Below are positions 42,061 to 52,000 of a stretch of DNA of 64,000 nt, in pieces. A program made the translations under genes and the position numbers. The stretch is taken from NCBI GenBank assembly GCA_963575745.1, contig CAUYUJ010000669.1:1436442-1500441 (forward strand), written 5' to 3'. Below the pieces are notes generated by a model. The model had not been told where the DNA came from and did not search any database. It saw nothing but the letters and a program-made list of their open reading frames with translations. The stretch's first letter is position 1; each line of letters opens with the position of its first letter. Source of the DNA: Prorocentrum cordatum. Taxonomy: Eukaryota > Sar > Dinophyceae > Prorocentrales > Prorocentraceae.

Positions 42061-43870
42061 TTGTGCCTCCTCGCCGTGCATCAGTGATCTCGGATCGTTG
42101 GAGATCGTGCGCAGTCGACCGGCGGCCCTCGAGGGGAGGTCCTCCGTCGATAGTTTCTCACCGGCTCTCGTCTCGAGCTGGAGTTTTCGGCGCTCCGCGC
42201 GGGTCGAGTGCTCCACGTTCGCGCATGACGTGGTGATCTTGGCCGCAAGGAAGGGCCCCGTGAGGGTCGGCGGATTTCCCTTGAGGTTCCAGAGGCCCCC
42301 CGGGGGAAAAAAAAATGTATGGGATATGTGTGGTGGATGGCTTGTGAATCTCTTAGAGTGGGGAGTGTTCAAGATGGAATGGCCCGCGAGCCCATTTGGT
42401 GGCCGCGCGGGGGCCACGGGTCTTCGTCAAAGGAGGAGGACGTCATGATAACGCTTCGTTCCGAGATCTCAAAGTTTTTCTCTTGTTCCGCGCGGGTTCC
42501 AGAGACGACTGGCGGAGTGCGCTCGGTCGCGCAAGTGCGTTGCGCGCGCTCTGCGGTGCGTTTATTGCACCTCGGGGCGCTGAGACATCCAGGTGCCCAC
42601 GGCACGTTCCGCCACTGCACCTCGGGCCAGGAGGCTCAAAAGAGGGGGGCGGTACACGCAGCGAGTCGCTACCAGGAGGGGCGGGGGATCTTAGAACCTT
42701 GCAGAGACCCAGCCAGACCGCACTCAGTTCGTCTTGCGATCCGCGTGAAACAGAGAGTCTGGACGCGCCTTTCAAGGCAGTTGCCCCGAGTGCCGCTTAC
42801 GAGCGCGAAGGGGCCCGCGCGCGCGCGCTGCGCCCACTGAGGCACGACGCGATGTGCGGCTCAGCGGGCAGCCGCGGGCGACCCGAAGCTGCACTCGGGC
42901 TCGATGAGCAGTCCGACCCTTCCACGGCCCATTTTCACCCACCGATCGGATTCGAGATCGATTTCAGCCGGCTCGATCCGATTCGATTCCGAAGTCCGGG
43001 CGGCCCGATGCGGCCCAGCGTTTGCATGGCGTTGTTGTGCATCCTGGCGCGGCCCAATCCATTCGATTCCGACTCCGTGCTGATGCGGCCCGATCCGATG
43101 TACGTCATGATCCGACCCGATTTCCCGAGTTGGTGTTGACTGATTCTGCCGTGTCTTGGGCAGTGTGGCCCCCGGAACCGTCTCGTGCCCGAACCCAACT
43201 CGATTGCGGGCGTCCGCGGCCCAGAACATCTCAACAATTAGTTACGCCTCGCGTGTCCTCACCAGCACATTCAAAAATGATGCGCAGGGGAGTTGTGCCT
43301 GAACATTTGCCCAATGTCAATACGCACACTGGATGTATTTATTGATGTAGACACGTATGCACTTACGTATATATATATAGACATATACATAATTATATAT
43401 GTATGTACATATGGGCGTTCGGGTATTCCCGCACCTGTGTGGTTTTCAGACGGAGCCGATTGTCAAGGGTCGTCTTCCTCCTCGTTCTCCCCCCCCTCTC
43501 CTTCTCCTCCACGTCCTCCCTCCTCATCCGATTTCATCCTCCCTTCCCCGTCCTCCCTTCTTTACAACGGCAACGAAAACCAAAGGAAACACAAGGAATG
43601 ACCAAACAAAACAAAGAAATCAAAGGCGTATTACCGAACAACCAAAAACACGAAGGAAAACCAACAAAAGCAAATACACAAAGATTTCACTACTTTCTCT
43701 TGGGGGGGGTGCGGGGGTGGACGCAGCCTTGAATTTGTTTTATTTGGTTGTTTTGTTTTTCTTGTTGTTCCTTAGGTTATTTGGGCTTTTCAGCGATCTG
43801 CCTTTGATTTCTTTGTTTTTGTTCCTTTGGTTTCGTTGGTTTTGCACCCCCCGCCCTTCCTCCGTGGGGG
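42061..43870. other. Intergenic, no gene recognised
   Basis: Includes a GCGCTCCGCGC hairpin core near 42,189, GATTCGATTCCGA-type repeats at about 42,950-43,100 and a TA-rich tract at 43,365-43,410. ORFs lack motifs. Confidence 0.4.
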
Positions 43871-44125
43871 GCGGACGGCCTCCGGCGCCCCCAGGAGGCC
43901 CCAGGACGCCCCAGGAGGCCACAGAGAGGCCCCAGAGAGGTCCCAGAAGGCTCCTGGGGAGGACCCGGGAGGGAACCCAGGAGGGGACCCAGGAGCAAAC
44001 CCAATAGAAGGAACCCAGGAGGGAACCCAGGAAGGGACCCAGGAGGGAACATTGGAAGGGACCCAGGAAGGAACCCAGGAGGGGACCCAGCAGGGAACCC
44101 AGGAGGGGACCCAGGAGGGAACCCA
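43871..44125 (+). repeat. 11-12 bp GGGACCCAGGAG minisatellite
   Basis: Alternating GGGACCCAGGAG and GGAACCCAGGAG units. Because many are 12 bp the plus strand reads an E-G-T-Q repeat; this is an artefact of the period. Confidence 0.92.
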
Positions 44126-44290
44126 GGAAAAAACCTTCACGAAGAATCCAGGATTCGTGGAACCTTCCAAACCAAGAAAACCTGTCTAAAACCTTCCTCT
44201 GGAAGAATCCAGGATTCCTGGAACCTTCATAGAAAACCTTCCTAAATCCTTCCTCAGGAAGAATCCGAGATTCCTGGAACCTTCCACCTG
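44126..44290 (+). repeat. Satellite-flanking repeat, left block
   Basis: GAATCCAGGATTCCTGGAACC recurs here two to three times in 65-70 bp units with CTTCCTC(T/A)GG. The same unit brackets the 27-bp satellite at its other end. Confidence 0.8.
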
Positions 44291-44740
44291 AAAGCCTCTA
44301 CAAGCGGATTCTTATCGAAACCCAATACATAAGGATTCCTGCTGAGAGCCTCTACAGAAAGATTCCTATTGAGAGCCTCCACAACATAATTCCTATTGAG
44401 AGCCATTGCGAAAATGATTCCTACTGAAAACCTCTACACGATGATTCCCATTGAGAGCATCTACAAAAAAGGGTTCCTATTGAAAACCAAATACAACAAG
44501 GATTCCTACTGAAACCCGGTACAACTGTATTCCTATTGCGAGCCTGTGCAACGGATTCTTGTTGAGGGCCTCCACAACAATATTCCCATTGAGAGCCACT
44601 ACAACAAGGATTCCGATTGAGGGCCTCTACACAAGTGTTCCTACTGAGAGCCTCTACACAAGGATTCCTATTGAGAACCTCTACGACAAGGATTCTTATC
44701 CGACGCCAATGCGTAAGGATTAGCGTGCGATTGCGTCCCC
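44291..44740 (+). repeat. 27-bp satellite, left block
   Basis: Units close to GAGAGCCTCTACAACAAGGA followed by TTCCTATT, 27 bp with some 29-33 bp variants. Confidence 0.9.
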
Positions 44741-45705
44741 GTTCGATGTTTTTTTCTTCCATCCCATGTTTCAGTATCTTCCCATTCCTGTCCTCCTCCA
44801 TCCTCCTCCTCGTTTTCGTCCCCCTCCTCCTCCTCCTCTTCCTCCTCCTCCTCCTCCTCCTCCTCCTCCTCATGAGAGGAAGGGGCGCGAGCGGCAGCAG
44901 CAGGCGGGGAATACGATGAGGACGAAGCCTACGAAAGAACGAGGAATCATCCGAATACGAAGATGAAGAATAATAAGAAGCTGAGTACGAAAAAAACTAA
45001 GACAACGCAACGGAAGAAGGACACGAAGAAGAATACGAAAAGACGAAACTGTATGATCATGTCATGTGGGGGGGGGGGCGAGCATGGTCGCCCCCCCACG
45101 CATGATCATACACATTGCTCTTCCATGCATCCAATCTATCCTCCTTCTCCTCATCCTCCTCCACTCTTTTTCGTTCTCTCTCTCTCTCATCCCCTTCTCC
45201 TCCTCCCCCTCCTCCTCCTGCAGGAGCGTGGCAGCCTCCCCCCGCCCCCTCCCCCATCCTCCTTGTCCTTCTCCCCCCTCCTCCTCCCCCCCCCTCCCTC
45301 TCCTTCTCCTCCTCCTCCTTCTCCTGCAGGAGCGTGGGCACTGAAAACCAAACCATCTCAAAAAACACCAAACAAACCAAATAAACCAAAGACCCAGGTC
45401 TGACAAACCGCAAACACATAATGAACCACCCAAGCAAACACAACACCCCCCCCCCAAAACAAACAAGTTGTCAAGACTTTCCCCATCCCCGCCGCCCTCA
45501 CGGAGAACGTGTTGCAACGTTTGGGTTGTTTGTGTTTGTCTGGTTGGTCATTGTGTGTTTTTGGTTTTTGTTCAGCCTTGGGTATTTGGTTTCTTTGGTT
45601 TTGTTTGTTGTTCCTTGTGTTTTGTGCTGTTGTTCAATGCTCAGAAGGTTTCGGGAGCCCCAGGAGCCCCCAGGCAGCCCCAAGGATTCCAGGATTTTTG
45701 GAACC
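44741..45705. other. Non-satellite insert between 27-bp blocks
   Basis: Contains (CTC)n near 44,818-44,870 and pyrimidine-rich stretches near 45,130-45,330 with two CTCCTGCAGGAGCGTGG copies. One satellite-flanking motif (CCAAGGATTCCAGGATTT) lies near 45,680. No gene recognised. Confidence 0.5.
45051..45111. repeat. 61-bp inverted repeat
   Basis: GTATGATCATG...GGGGGGCGA pairs with TCGCCCCCCC...CATGATCATAC around a short GCATGG centre. Confidence 0.85.
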
Positions 45706-46869
45706 TTCCAAGTGAGAGCGTCTACAATCGGATTCCTATTGAGAGCCTCTACACCAAGATTCCGATTGCGAGCCTCCGCAAACGGATTCTTATGGAGAGC
45801 CTCTACAACATGATTCCTATTGAGAGCCTCTACAGCATGATTCAGATTGAGAGCCTGTGCGAAAGGGTTCCTATTGAGAGCCTCTACAAACGTATTCCTA
45901 TTGAAAGCCTCTACAAAAGGATTCCTATTGAGAGCGTCTACGAAACAGGTTCTTATTGAAAGTCAATTCAATCCCAAAGGATCCCGATTGGAACCCAATA
46001 CGCATGGATTCCTATTGAGAGCCTGTGCAAAAGGCTTCCTGCTGAGAGCCTCCACACAAGGATTCCTACTGAGAGCCTCTACACCACGATTCATATTGGA
46101 AGCCATGTACACAAGGATTCCTATTGAGAGCCTCGACAAAAAGAACCAATACTGAAAGCGAATACAAACTGATTCCTGTTGAAACCTAATACACACGGAT
46201 TCCTATTGAGAGCTTGTGCACAAGGACTATTGTTGAGAGCCTCGACACAATGATTCCTATTGAGAGCCTCCACAGAAAGGGTTCCTATTGAAAGCTAATG
46301 CGGAAGGATTCCGATTCAGAGCCCATACGAACGGATTCCCATTGAGAGCTTTTATAAACGGATTATTGTTGAGAGCCTCTATCGAATGATTCCTCTTGAA
46401 TCTTGAAAGCCTTTACAACGTGATTCCTATTGAAAACCTCTACACAAAAGGATTCCGAGTGAAAACCTCCACAACAAGGATGACGATTGATACCCAATGC
46501 ACATGGGTTCACATGGAGAGCCTGTGCAAAAGGATTCTTGCTGAGAGCTTCGACAAAAGGATTCTTATTGAGAGCCTCTACAGAAGGGATTCCCATTGCA
46601 AGCTACTACGAGAGGATTCCGATTGGGAGCCTCTACGAAAGGATTCCTATTGAGAGTTTCTAAGGAAGGACTCCTCTTGAACGCCTCTACAAAACGATTA
46701 CCATTGAAAGCCTCTACACCATGATTCCCATTGAGAGCTTCTACAAAAAATATTCCTATTGAAAGTCCATGCAACATGATGCCTACCGAAACCCAATACG
46801 CATGCATTCCTATTGAGAGCCTTTGCAAAAAGGATTCCGGTTGAGAGCCTTTGCAGGAGGATTCCTATC
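45706..46869 (+). repeat. 27-bp satellite, right block (about 40 units)
   Basis: GAGAGCCTCTACAA-N-ATGATTCCTATT units in phase over most of 1.1 kb. The nine-codon period leaves two frames open for long stretches, reading E-S-L-Y-K-R-I-P-I or L-R-A-S-T-x-G-F-L. Confidence 0.92.
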
Positions 46870-47045
46870 GAAACATTTGACTTTCCGAAACCCTCCTCAG
46901 GAAGAATTCAGGATTCCTGAGATCTTAAAACAAAGCCTTCCGAAAACCTTCCTCCGGAAGAAGCCAGGTTTCCTGAAGCATGTCCCCCAAAAAACAACCT
47001 GCCCCAAACATTCCTTTGGACGAGTCCAGGATTCCTGGAACCTTT
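46870..47045 (+). repeat. Satellite-flanking repeat, right block
   Basis: CCTTCCTCCGGAAGAAGCCAGG and related units, homologous to 44,126-44,290. Confidence 0.8.
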
Positions 47046-47091
47046 TAAGCAACCTTACTAAAACGTTCCCCAGGCTTCACCACGCGTTGTA

Positions 47092-47150
47092 TTTACATGT
47101 TTAGGCATAGCCCATCCTGGATCCCGCCGCAACTGCCACGCTCAAGTCTT
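47092..47150 (+). repeat. Split direct repeat A1
   Basis: 59 bp, starting TTTACATGTTTAGGCATAG, identical to A2 at 53,542-53,600. Confidence 0.95.
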
Positions 47151-47175
47151 GAAGGAGCGCGGTGCGCCCGAGCCC

Positions 47176-47700
47176 ATGCGATCTGGGCTCAGCCTTCACC
47201 TTCTGTGCCACCTGAGCGCCATAGGCCTGGCGCGCTGGTGGTGGGCGCCGCCCGCTGCGCCCCAGCCTCCGCCGCAGGCGGAGCCGCCCGCGCGGGCTGC
47301 TCGCGTGGCGGGCCCGAGCGAGGTCGAGGACGAGGCCACCCACGTGCCCCTGTCCGAGTGCCTGGCCGCGGCGCTGGAGGCGAGGGGTCCGGGCCTGATC
47401 TGCCCTGATCCGTGTACCCCTTGCCCGGCCTGCGAGGCAGGCGAGGCGGGCTGGACGCTCCAGCTGGGCATCGGGCTGCTGGCCTACCTGCTGCTGGAGG
47501 CGCTGAAGGCGGTCGTGGGCTTGGCTTCGAGCGCGGCGCGGGCTGTTCTACCGGCGGCGCGTGCGGGGCCTGCTGCCCTCAGCGAGCCGACGCTGGACCA
47601 GGGCGTGGAGCCGGACCTCGACAAGCTCGCGGCCGAGCAGGCCAGGGCCAGCCGGAGCCGCAGCCGGTGCCAGGGGGTCGGCCACCACGGTGACTTCTGA
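47176..47700 (+). CDS. Small ORF upstream of gag, possible membrane protein
   Basis: The first ATG (47,176) gives 174 residues. The N-terminus is hydrophobic with a W-W-W, followed by an Ala/Pro-rich linker and a Cys-rich patch (C-P-D-P-C-T-P-C-P-A-C). A strong membrane-like helix (L-G-I-G-L-L-A-Y-L-L-L-E-A-L) precedes a basic Arg/Ser tail. The stop TGA overlaps the gag ATG (TGATG at 47,698-47,702), so the two look coupled. No family recognised; it may be spurious given the high GC, but the neat overlap argues for translation. Confidence 0.5.
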   Translation: MRSGLSLHLLCHLSAIGLARWWWAPPAAPQPPPQAEPPARAARVAGPSEVEDEATHVPLSECLAAALEARGPGLICPDPCTPCPACEAGEAGWTLQLGIGLLAYLLLEALKAVVGLASSAARAVLPAARAGPAALSEPTLDQGVEPDLDKLAAEQARASRSRSRCQGVGHHGDF

Positions 47701-49004
47701 TGGCTGGATCCTTCTATTGTGTGCGGTACAGTGTGCCGGGGCCGCTGCTGTGGCATGAGCGGCTCACGCTGTCGGAGCGCGGGGCACTCAGCTACATCCT
47801 GACGCCGGACTTCGACGACTACGACGAGCCGAACGCGCCGGGACCTGACGTGGCGGCAGTGGTCCGCCTGGCCGGGCAGGGTGCCAACCCTCCAGGCCTC
47901 GCGGGCGGTCACGTGTACCGCTTCCGGCGGCTCCCGACAGCTGCGGAGGCCTGGGGCGCGGTGGGGCGAGCAGTGGCAGCCGGCTTCCCGCCGCCGCCCC
48001 CGGGAGCGCTGATGCTGGACCTCGCGGCCGGCAATGTCCTCGGGGTGGCGGCCGGGCCGTGCGCGCTGGCCAACCCGGCTGCGGCAGCGGCGCCGGCCCC
48101 AGCGGCTGCCGGCGCGCTGGTCGATGCGCCGGCCGCTGCCGCGCCCGCCGCCGCCGGCGCGGCAGGAGGCGGTCTCGCCGGCCTCGTGGCTGCCCTCGGC
48201 GGCCCCGCAGGCGGGCCTGGGGCAGCGGCGGCTGCGGGCGCGCCGGCCGCTGCGGGGGCACTGGCCGCTCCTGCCGTGGATCCGGGCGCGGCGGCGCCAG
48301 CCGCAGACGCGGCGCCTGCCGCCGCTGGAGGTGTTGCCCCAGCCGCGCCGGCGGCGCCTGCCGTGGTCGGCGTCGGGCCCGCTGCCGCCAACGCGCCTGA
48401 TCTGCGAGTGCTGGCTGCCACACATGATGGGCGTGGCCAACGGTTCTTGGACTTCCGGGAGGGCCTGCTGGCGCAGTCGGAGCACGCGTGGGCCGACTTC
48501 CCTGTCAGAGGACCGCGGACCACGCACTGGGTACTGCAGTACATCCAGCGGCACGGCGGCACGCCCCTCGCGCGGCATTCGCGCTGGAGGAGCGAGAACG
48601 GGCTCGATCCAGATGACGCTGGGGTCGAGGTTCACTTGCTGTGCAGTCGCCTCTTGGAAACCATGATCTCGTACGATCAGTTGAATGCCTGTGACTTGGC
48701 CTGTGCCGAGCTAATCGCGAGGACGCTCCAGGTTCAGGAGGAGCGGTACCGCGCGCGCAGCAGCTCGTCGGAGCCCGAGAACATCAACCGCGATCTCATG
48801 ATGGGGACCGCTGAAGTTCGAGGAGATGTATGCGTGTCGCCCGCCCTCCAGCAGTACGTGTCAGCTGAGCTCGCGCGAGAGGTGGCGGTGCAGAAGGAGC
48901 TCAGGAAAGCCCGTGAAGAGCGTCAGTTGGCTGCTGGCGCGGCGGGCGGCAACGACAAGGACAGGGGCAAGAAAGGCAAGAAGGGCAACAAGGGCGAGGG
49001 GTGA
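47700..49004 (+). CDS. gag: Gag-like protein of the tyrosine-recombinase retroelement
   Basis: 434 residues from ATG 47,700. The N-terminal ~110 residues are globular (D-F-D-D-Y-D-E). A central block of about 130 residues is Ala/Pro/Gly low complexity. The C-terminal half is again globular (F-R-D/D-F-R-E-like, W-V-L-Q-Y-I, H-L-L-C-S-R-L-L-E-T-M, Y-D-Q-L-N) and ends in a Lys/Gly-rich basic tail suited to RNA binding. The overall pattern resembles the first large ORF of dinoflagellate RT loci from memory; no zinc knuckle is present. The frame ends GAG-GGG-TGA, and the RT frame is entered at the last G, consistent with a -1 slip. Confidence 0.8.
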   Translation: MAGSFYCVRYSVPGPLLWHERLTLSERGALSYILTPDFDDYDEPNAPGPDVAAVVRLAGQGANPPGLAGGHVYRFRRLPTAAEAWGAVGRAVAAGFPPPPPGALMLDLAAGNVLGVAAGPCALANPAAAAAPAPAAAGALVDAPAAAAPAAAGAAGGGLAGLVAALGGPAGGPGAAAAAGAPAAAGALAAPAVDPGAAAPAADAAPAAAGGVAPAAPAAPAVVGVGPAAANAPDLRVLAATHDGRGQRFLDFREGLLAQSEHAWADFPVRGPRTTHWVLQYIQRHGGTPLARHSRWRSENGLDPDDAGVEVHLLCSRLLETMISYDQLNACDLACAELIARTLQVQEERYRARSSSSEPENINRDLMMGTAEVRGDVCVSPALQQYVSAELAREVAVQKELRKAREERQLAAGAAGGNDKDRGKKGKKGNKGEG

Positions 49005-52000
49005 ATGTACGCCAGGTGGAGGCTCGGGGCCCGGCCTTCACCCTCGATAGCCTTGAAGGGCTGCAGGGTCCACCCGGCCTCCTGAAGGTCGGCGGCACGA
49101 AGCATCGGCGGGATGTTCCTGATGGGCGGCACCGTGACATCTTCCCTCTCCCTATTCCTGAATTTCTCGAAGCCTCACCTGCTGCTGGCCCTCTGTCGCG
49201 TGCTGTGCGTCGTCGGGTTCTCCGTGCCGAACACGATAAGCACCTCATTCGTGATTGCATCGCGACGCTCAACAAGACCTACGGCTGTGCCTCCCTCGGT
49301 AGTGAGTTCTCGAATGCCGGGCAGAAAGCAGCAGTAGATAATATTATTGCAACCTGCCGCGCGGTGGGGGCCCCTCCTGTGGACCCAGCCGCGCCGCACC
49401 TCTTTTCCAAGGGAGCCCTTTCGGCGCTTCTTGACGGATCCGCCCTTTACTCATCAGATGGAGGGGCGGTGACATCCTTCAGTCGAGACCTCGTCTCTTG
49501 GCCCACTGGGCGGACCGACCCGGTCCCTCTGGAGTCGCTCGCTTCTGGGCCTGTTTTGAAACAGCTGGAGGCTTGGCAGTACCAAATGCTTCGCCCGGAG
49601 TCGGAGGCCCGGGCCCTGCAGAAAGAAATTTGCCCGCGGGGACCTCATGTGGATCCCGTCCTAAAGAATTCGCCGTGGCGGTATGCTGAGTTTTTGGCAG
49701 ATATGTCTTCTCGGGGAATGCTGTCCTGGGAGCGCGCCATGGGGCGTCAAGGCAATCTGGGTTTGTTTTTTGTGAAGAAGAAGAGCGGCGCTCAGCGCAT
49801 CATCTTCGATACCAGAGTTGCGAATTGCAGGTTCGTCGACCCACCGTCGACGCGCCTCCCTTCCCCTTCTGCGTTCGCTTCTCTTGAGGCCGAGGGGGGC
49901 CCTCTGTATGTAGCGAGCGGGGATCTGGATGTGGCTTTTTATCATATGCAGTTGCCTAAAGGAATGGAGCATATGTTTAGCTTGCCCTGTATAGATTCCT
50001 CTTATCTGCAGAAGTTTCACATTCCTGGTGTCCCTGACGGGGCCGGCGTAACTATGTTACCTTGCGTACGGGTGCTTCCTATGGGCTTCTCATGGGCTCT
50101 CCATCTTTGTCAGAACGTCCTGGAAGGGGCTTTGGACAAAGGGGGCTTCAAAAGGGACGAGCAGGTGTTGGACGGCAGGCCAGGAGTGGTTCTTAGATAT
50201 CCTGGGGACACCGCGTCAGCCGCATATGTGGACAACTTCCTCACCCTGGGGCATGACCCGGGGACCGTGGCCAGTCGTCTCAATATTGTCGTCAAGCAGT
50301 TGAGGGGCCTGGGCCTCGTCGTCCACGAGCTTGAGGGTGCCAGCAAGGATCGAGAATTCTTGGGGATGTCGCTTCGAGGTGGTCGTTATCTTTCGGTGAA
50401 GAGTCGCAACATTTGGAGGCTTCGGTATGCCTTGGATGACTTGCTGGCCAGGCCGAGGGTGAGCGGACATCTCTTGCGTGTTATCGCCGGTCACATCACC
50501 TGGACGAGTTTGGTGCGCCGCGAGTGTCTGTCCTTGCTGCATGCCACGTACGCGTACATCCAGTCCGCTGGCCCCACACCCTGTTGTTTGTGGTCCTCTG
50601 TGAGGCAGGAGCTCGAGAGCGTTCGCAATTTGTTGCCATTGTTATGCGTGGACCTGCAGGCTGATTGGCATCCCTACGTTGCGTGTACAGACGCGTCGCC
50701 GTTCGGTCTTGGGGTCGTCCGCCGCAAGATGAGCCCGGTCCAGGTCCAGGAGCTAGGTCGGCAGAAGGAGAGGTTCCGCTTCAAGATCGAGGGTGGTGCT
50801 CAGGCCCGTCGTAGGGCCTTGGAGGAGGTTGGGATGGACGAGGAGACCAAGATGATCTTGGAGCGGGAGGAGGGTCCTTTGTGGGCCTTGAACGAGGAGG
50901 AGCCAGACCCGAGCACGGGGGAGTTCTTGGAGGTGCCCAGGCAGCTTCTGCGTCCGGGGTGCTGGAGCTGTGCATCGGCCACACATGTCGAGATGGGGCC
51001 CAACATCCTGTTTCTTGAGGGAGAGGCCCTGGTCATGGGCTTCAAGAACGTCCTGAGGAGCTGCAAGGCCCACGGTCGTCGTATCCTGATCCTCTCGGAC
51101 AACCTTCCCCTGGTATTGGCAGCGGGCAAAGGACGGGCCAAGTCAGTTCACCTACGACAGTGTCTGTATCGTATATGTGCTCTATCGCTGGCAACGGGCT
51201 CGAGACTCGCCGTCCGGTGGGTTCCGTCTGAGCTCAACCCGGCCGACCCGGTCTCCAGAGGCGAGGTCGGCTGGTTCTCTGGCGCGCGCTCATATGGCCC
51301 GTCCTGGCCGCATGGCAGCCTCGCGGTTGGTGCTGCTGACGCTGGGCGCGGGCTGCGGGCTCCTGCTGCCGCCCTGCGCGCAGGGGGCGCGGACGTCCCG
51401 GGCGCCGGCGGCCTCCGCTCTGAAGCGCGAGCGGGCCCAGGCGGCTGCACAGGTGGCTCGGGCCGCGCTGCGGTTCACCGGGCTGTCGACCCTGGAGAAT
51501 GCCGCGATCCTGCCCTCGACGGCCAAGAACTACCAGATGGCTCTCGAGGCCTTTGCGGCCTTCTGCTCGGCGCGCCGCCGGGACTGGAGCTCGACATCGG
51601 AGCTGGACGCGCTGCTGGTGGAGTACTTCGACCAGATGTACCTCCTGGGCGAGAACGGCAACACGGGGTCCCAGCTCCTGGCGGCGCTCAGCCATGTGAT
51701 GCCGGTCTTGTACAAGGCGGTGCCTCGGGTGCTGCCGCGGGCCAAGCGGTGTGCCATCGCGTGGGCCCGCCGGGCTCCGGCACACACGCGGCTGCCGCTG
51801 CCGAGGTGTGCCTGCTTTGCGATCGCGGGCATGCTGGCCAGCTGGGGCCTGGCGCGAATGGCCATCTGCGTGATCCTGAGCTTCCTGTGCTACCTGCGGC
51901 CTGGCGAGGCGCTCCGCCTCCGGGGCCGCAGCCTGGTCCAGCCAGCCGCGGCCGCGGGGCAGGTGTACGACAAGTGGGCGCTCCTGCTGCACGACGTGGT

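Noticed and set aside
45714-46880. Nine-residue repeat protein (E-S-L-Y-K-R-I-P-I)
   Set aside because: Two frames are equally open and the period is 27 bp; treated as satellite, though noted as a finding because the phase is kept.
48291-48322. GCGGCGCCAGCCGC hairpins in the second retroelement's gag
   Set aside because: They match the hairpin family but lie in an extremely Ala/Pro-rich GC region where they can arise by codon bias; not counted.
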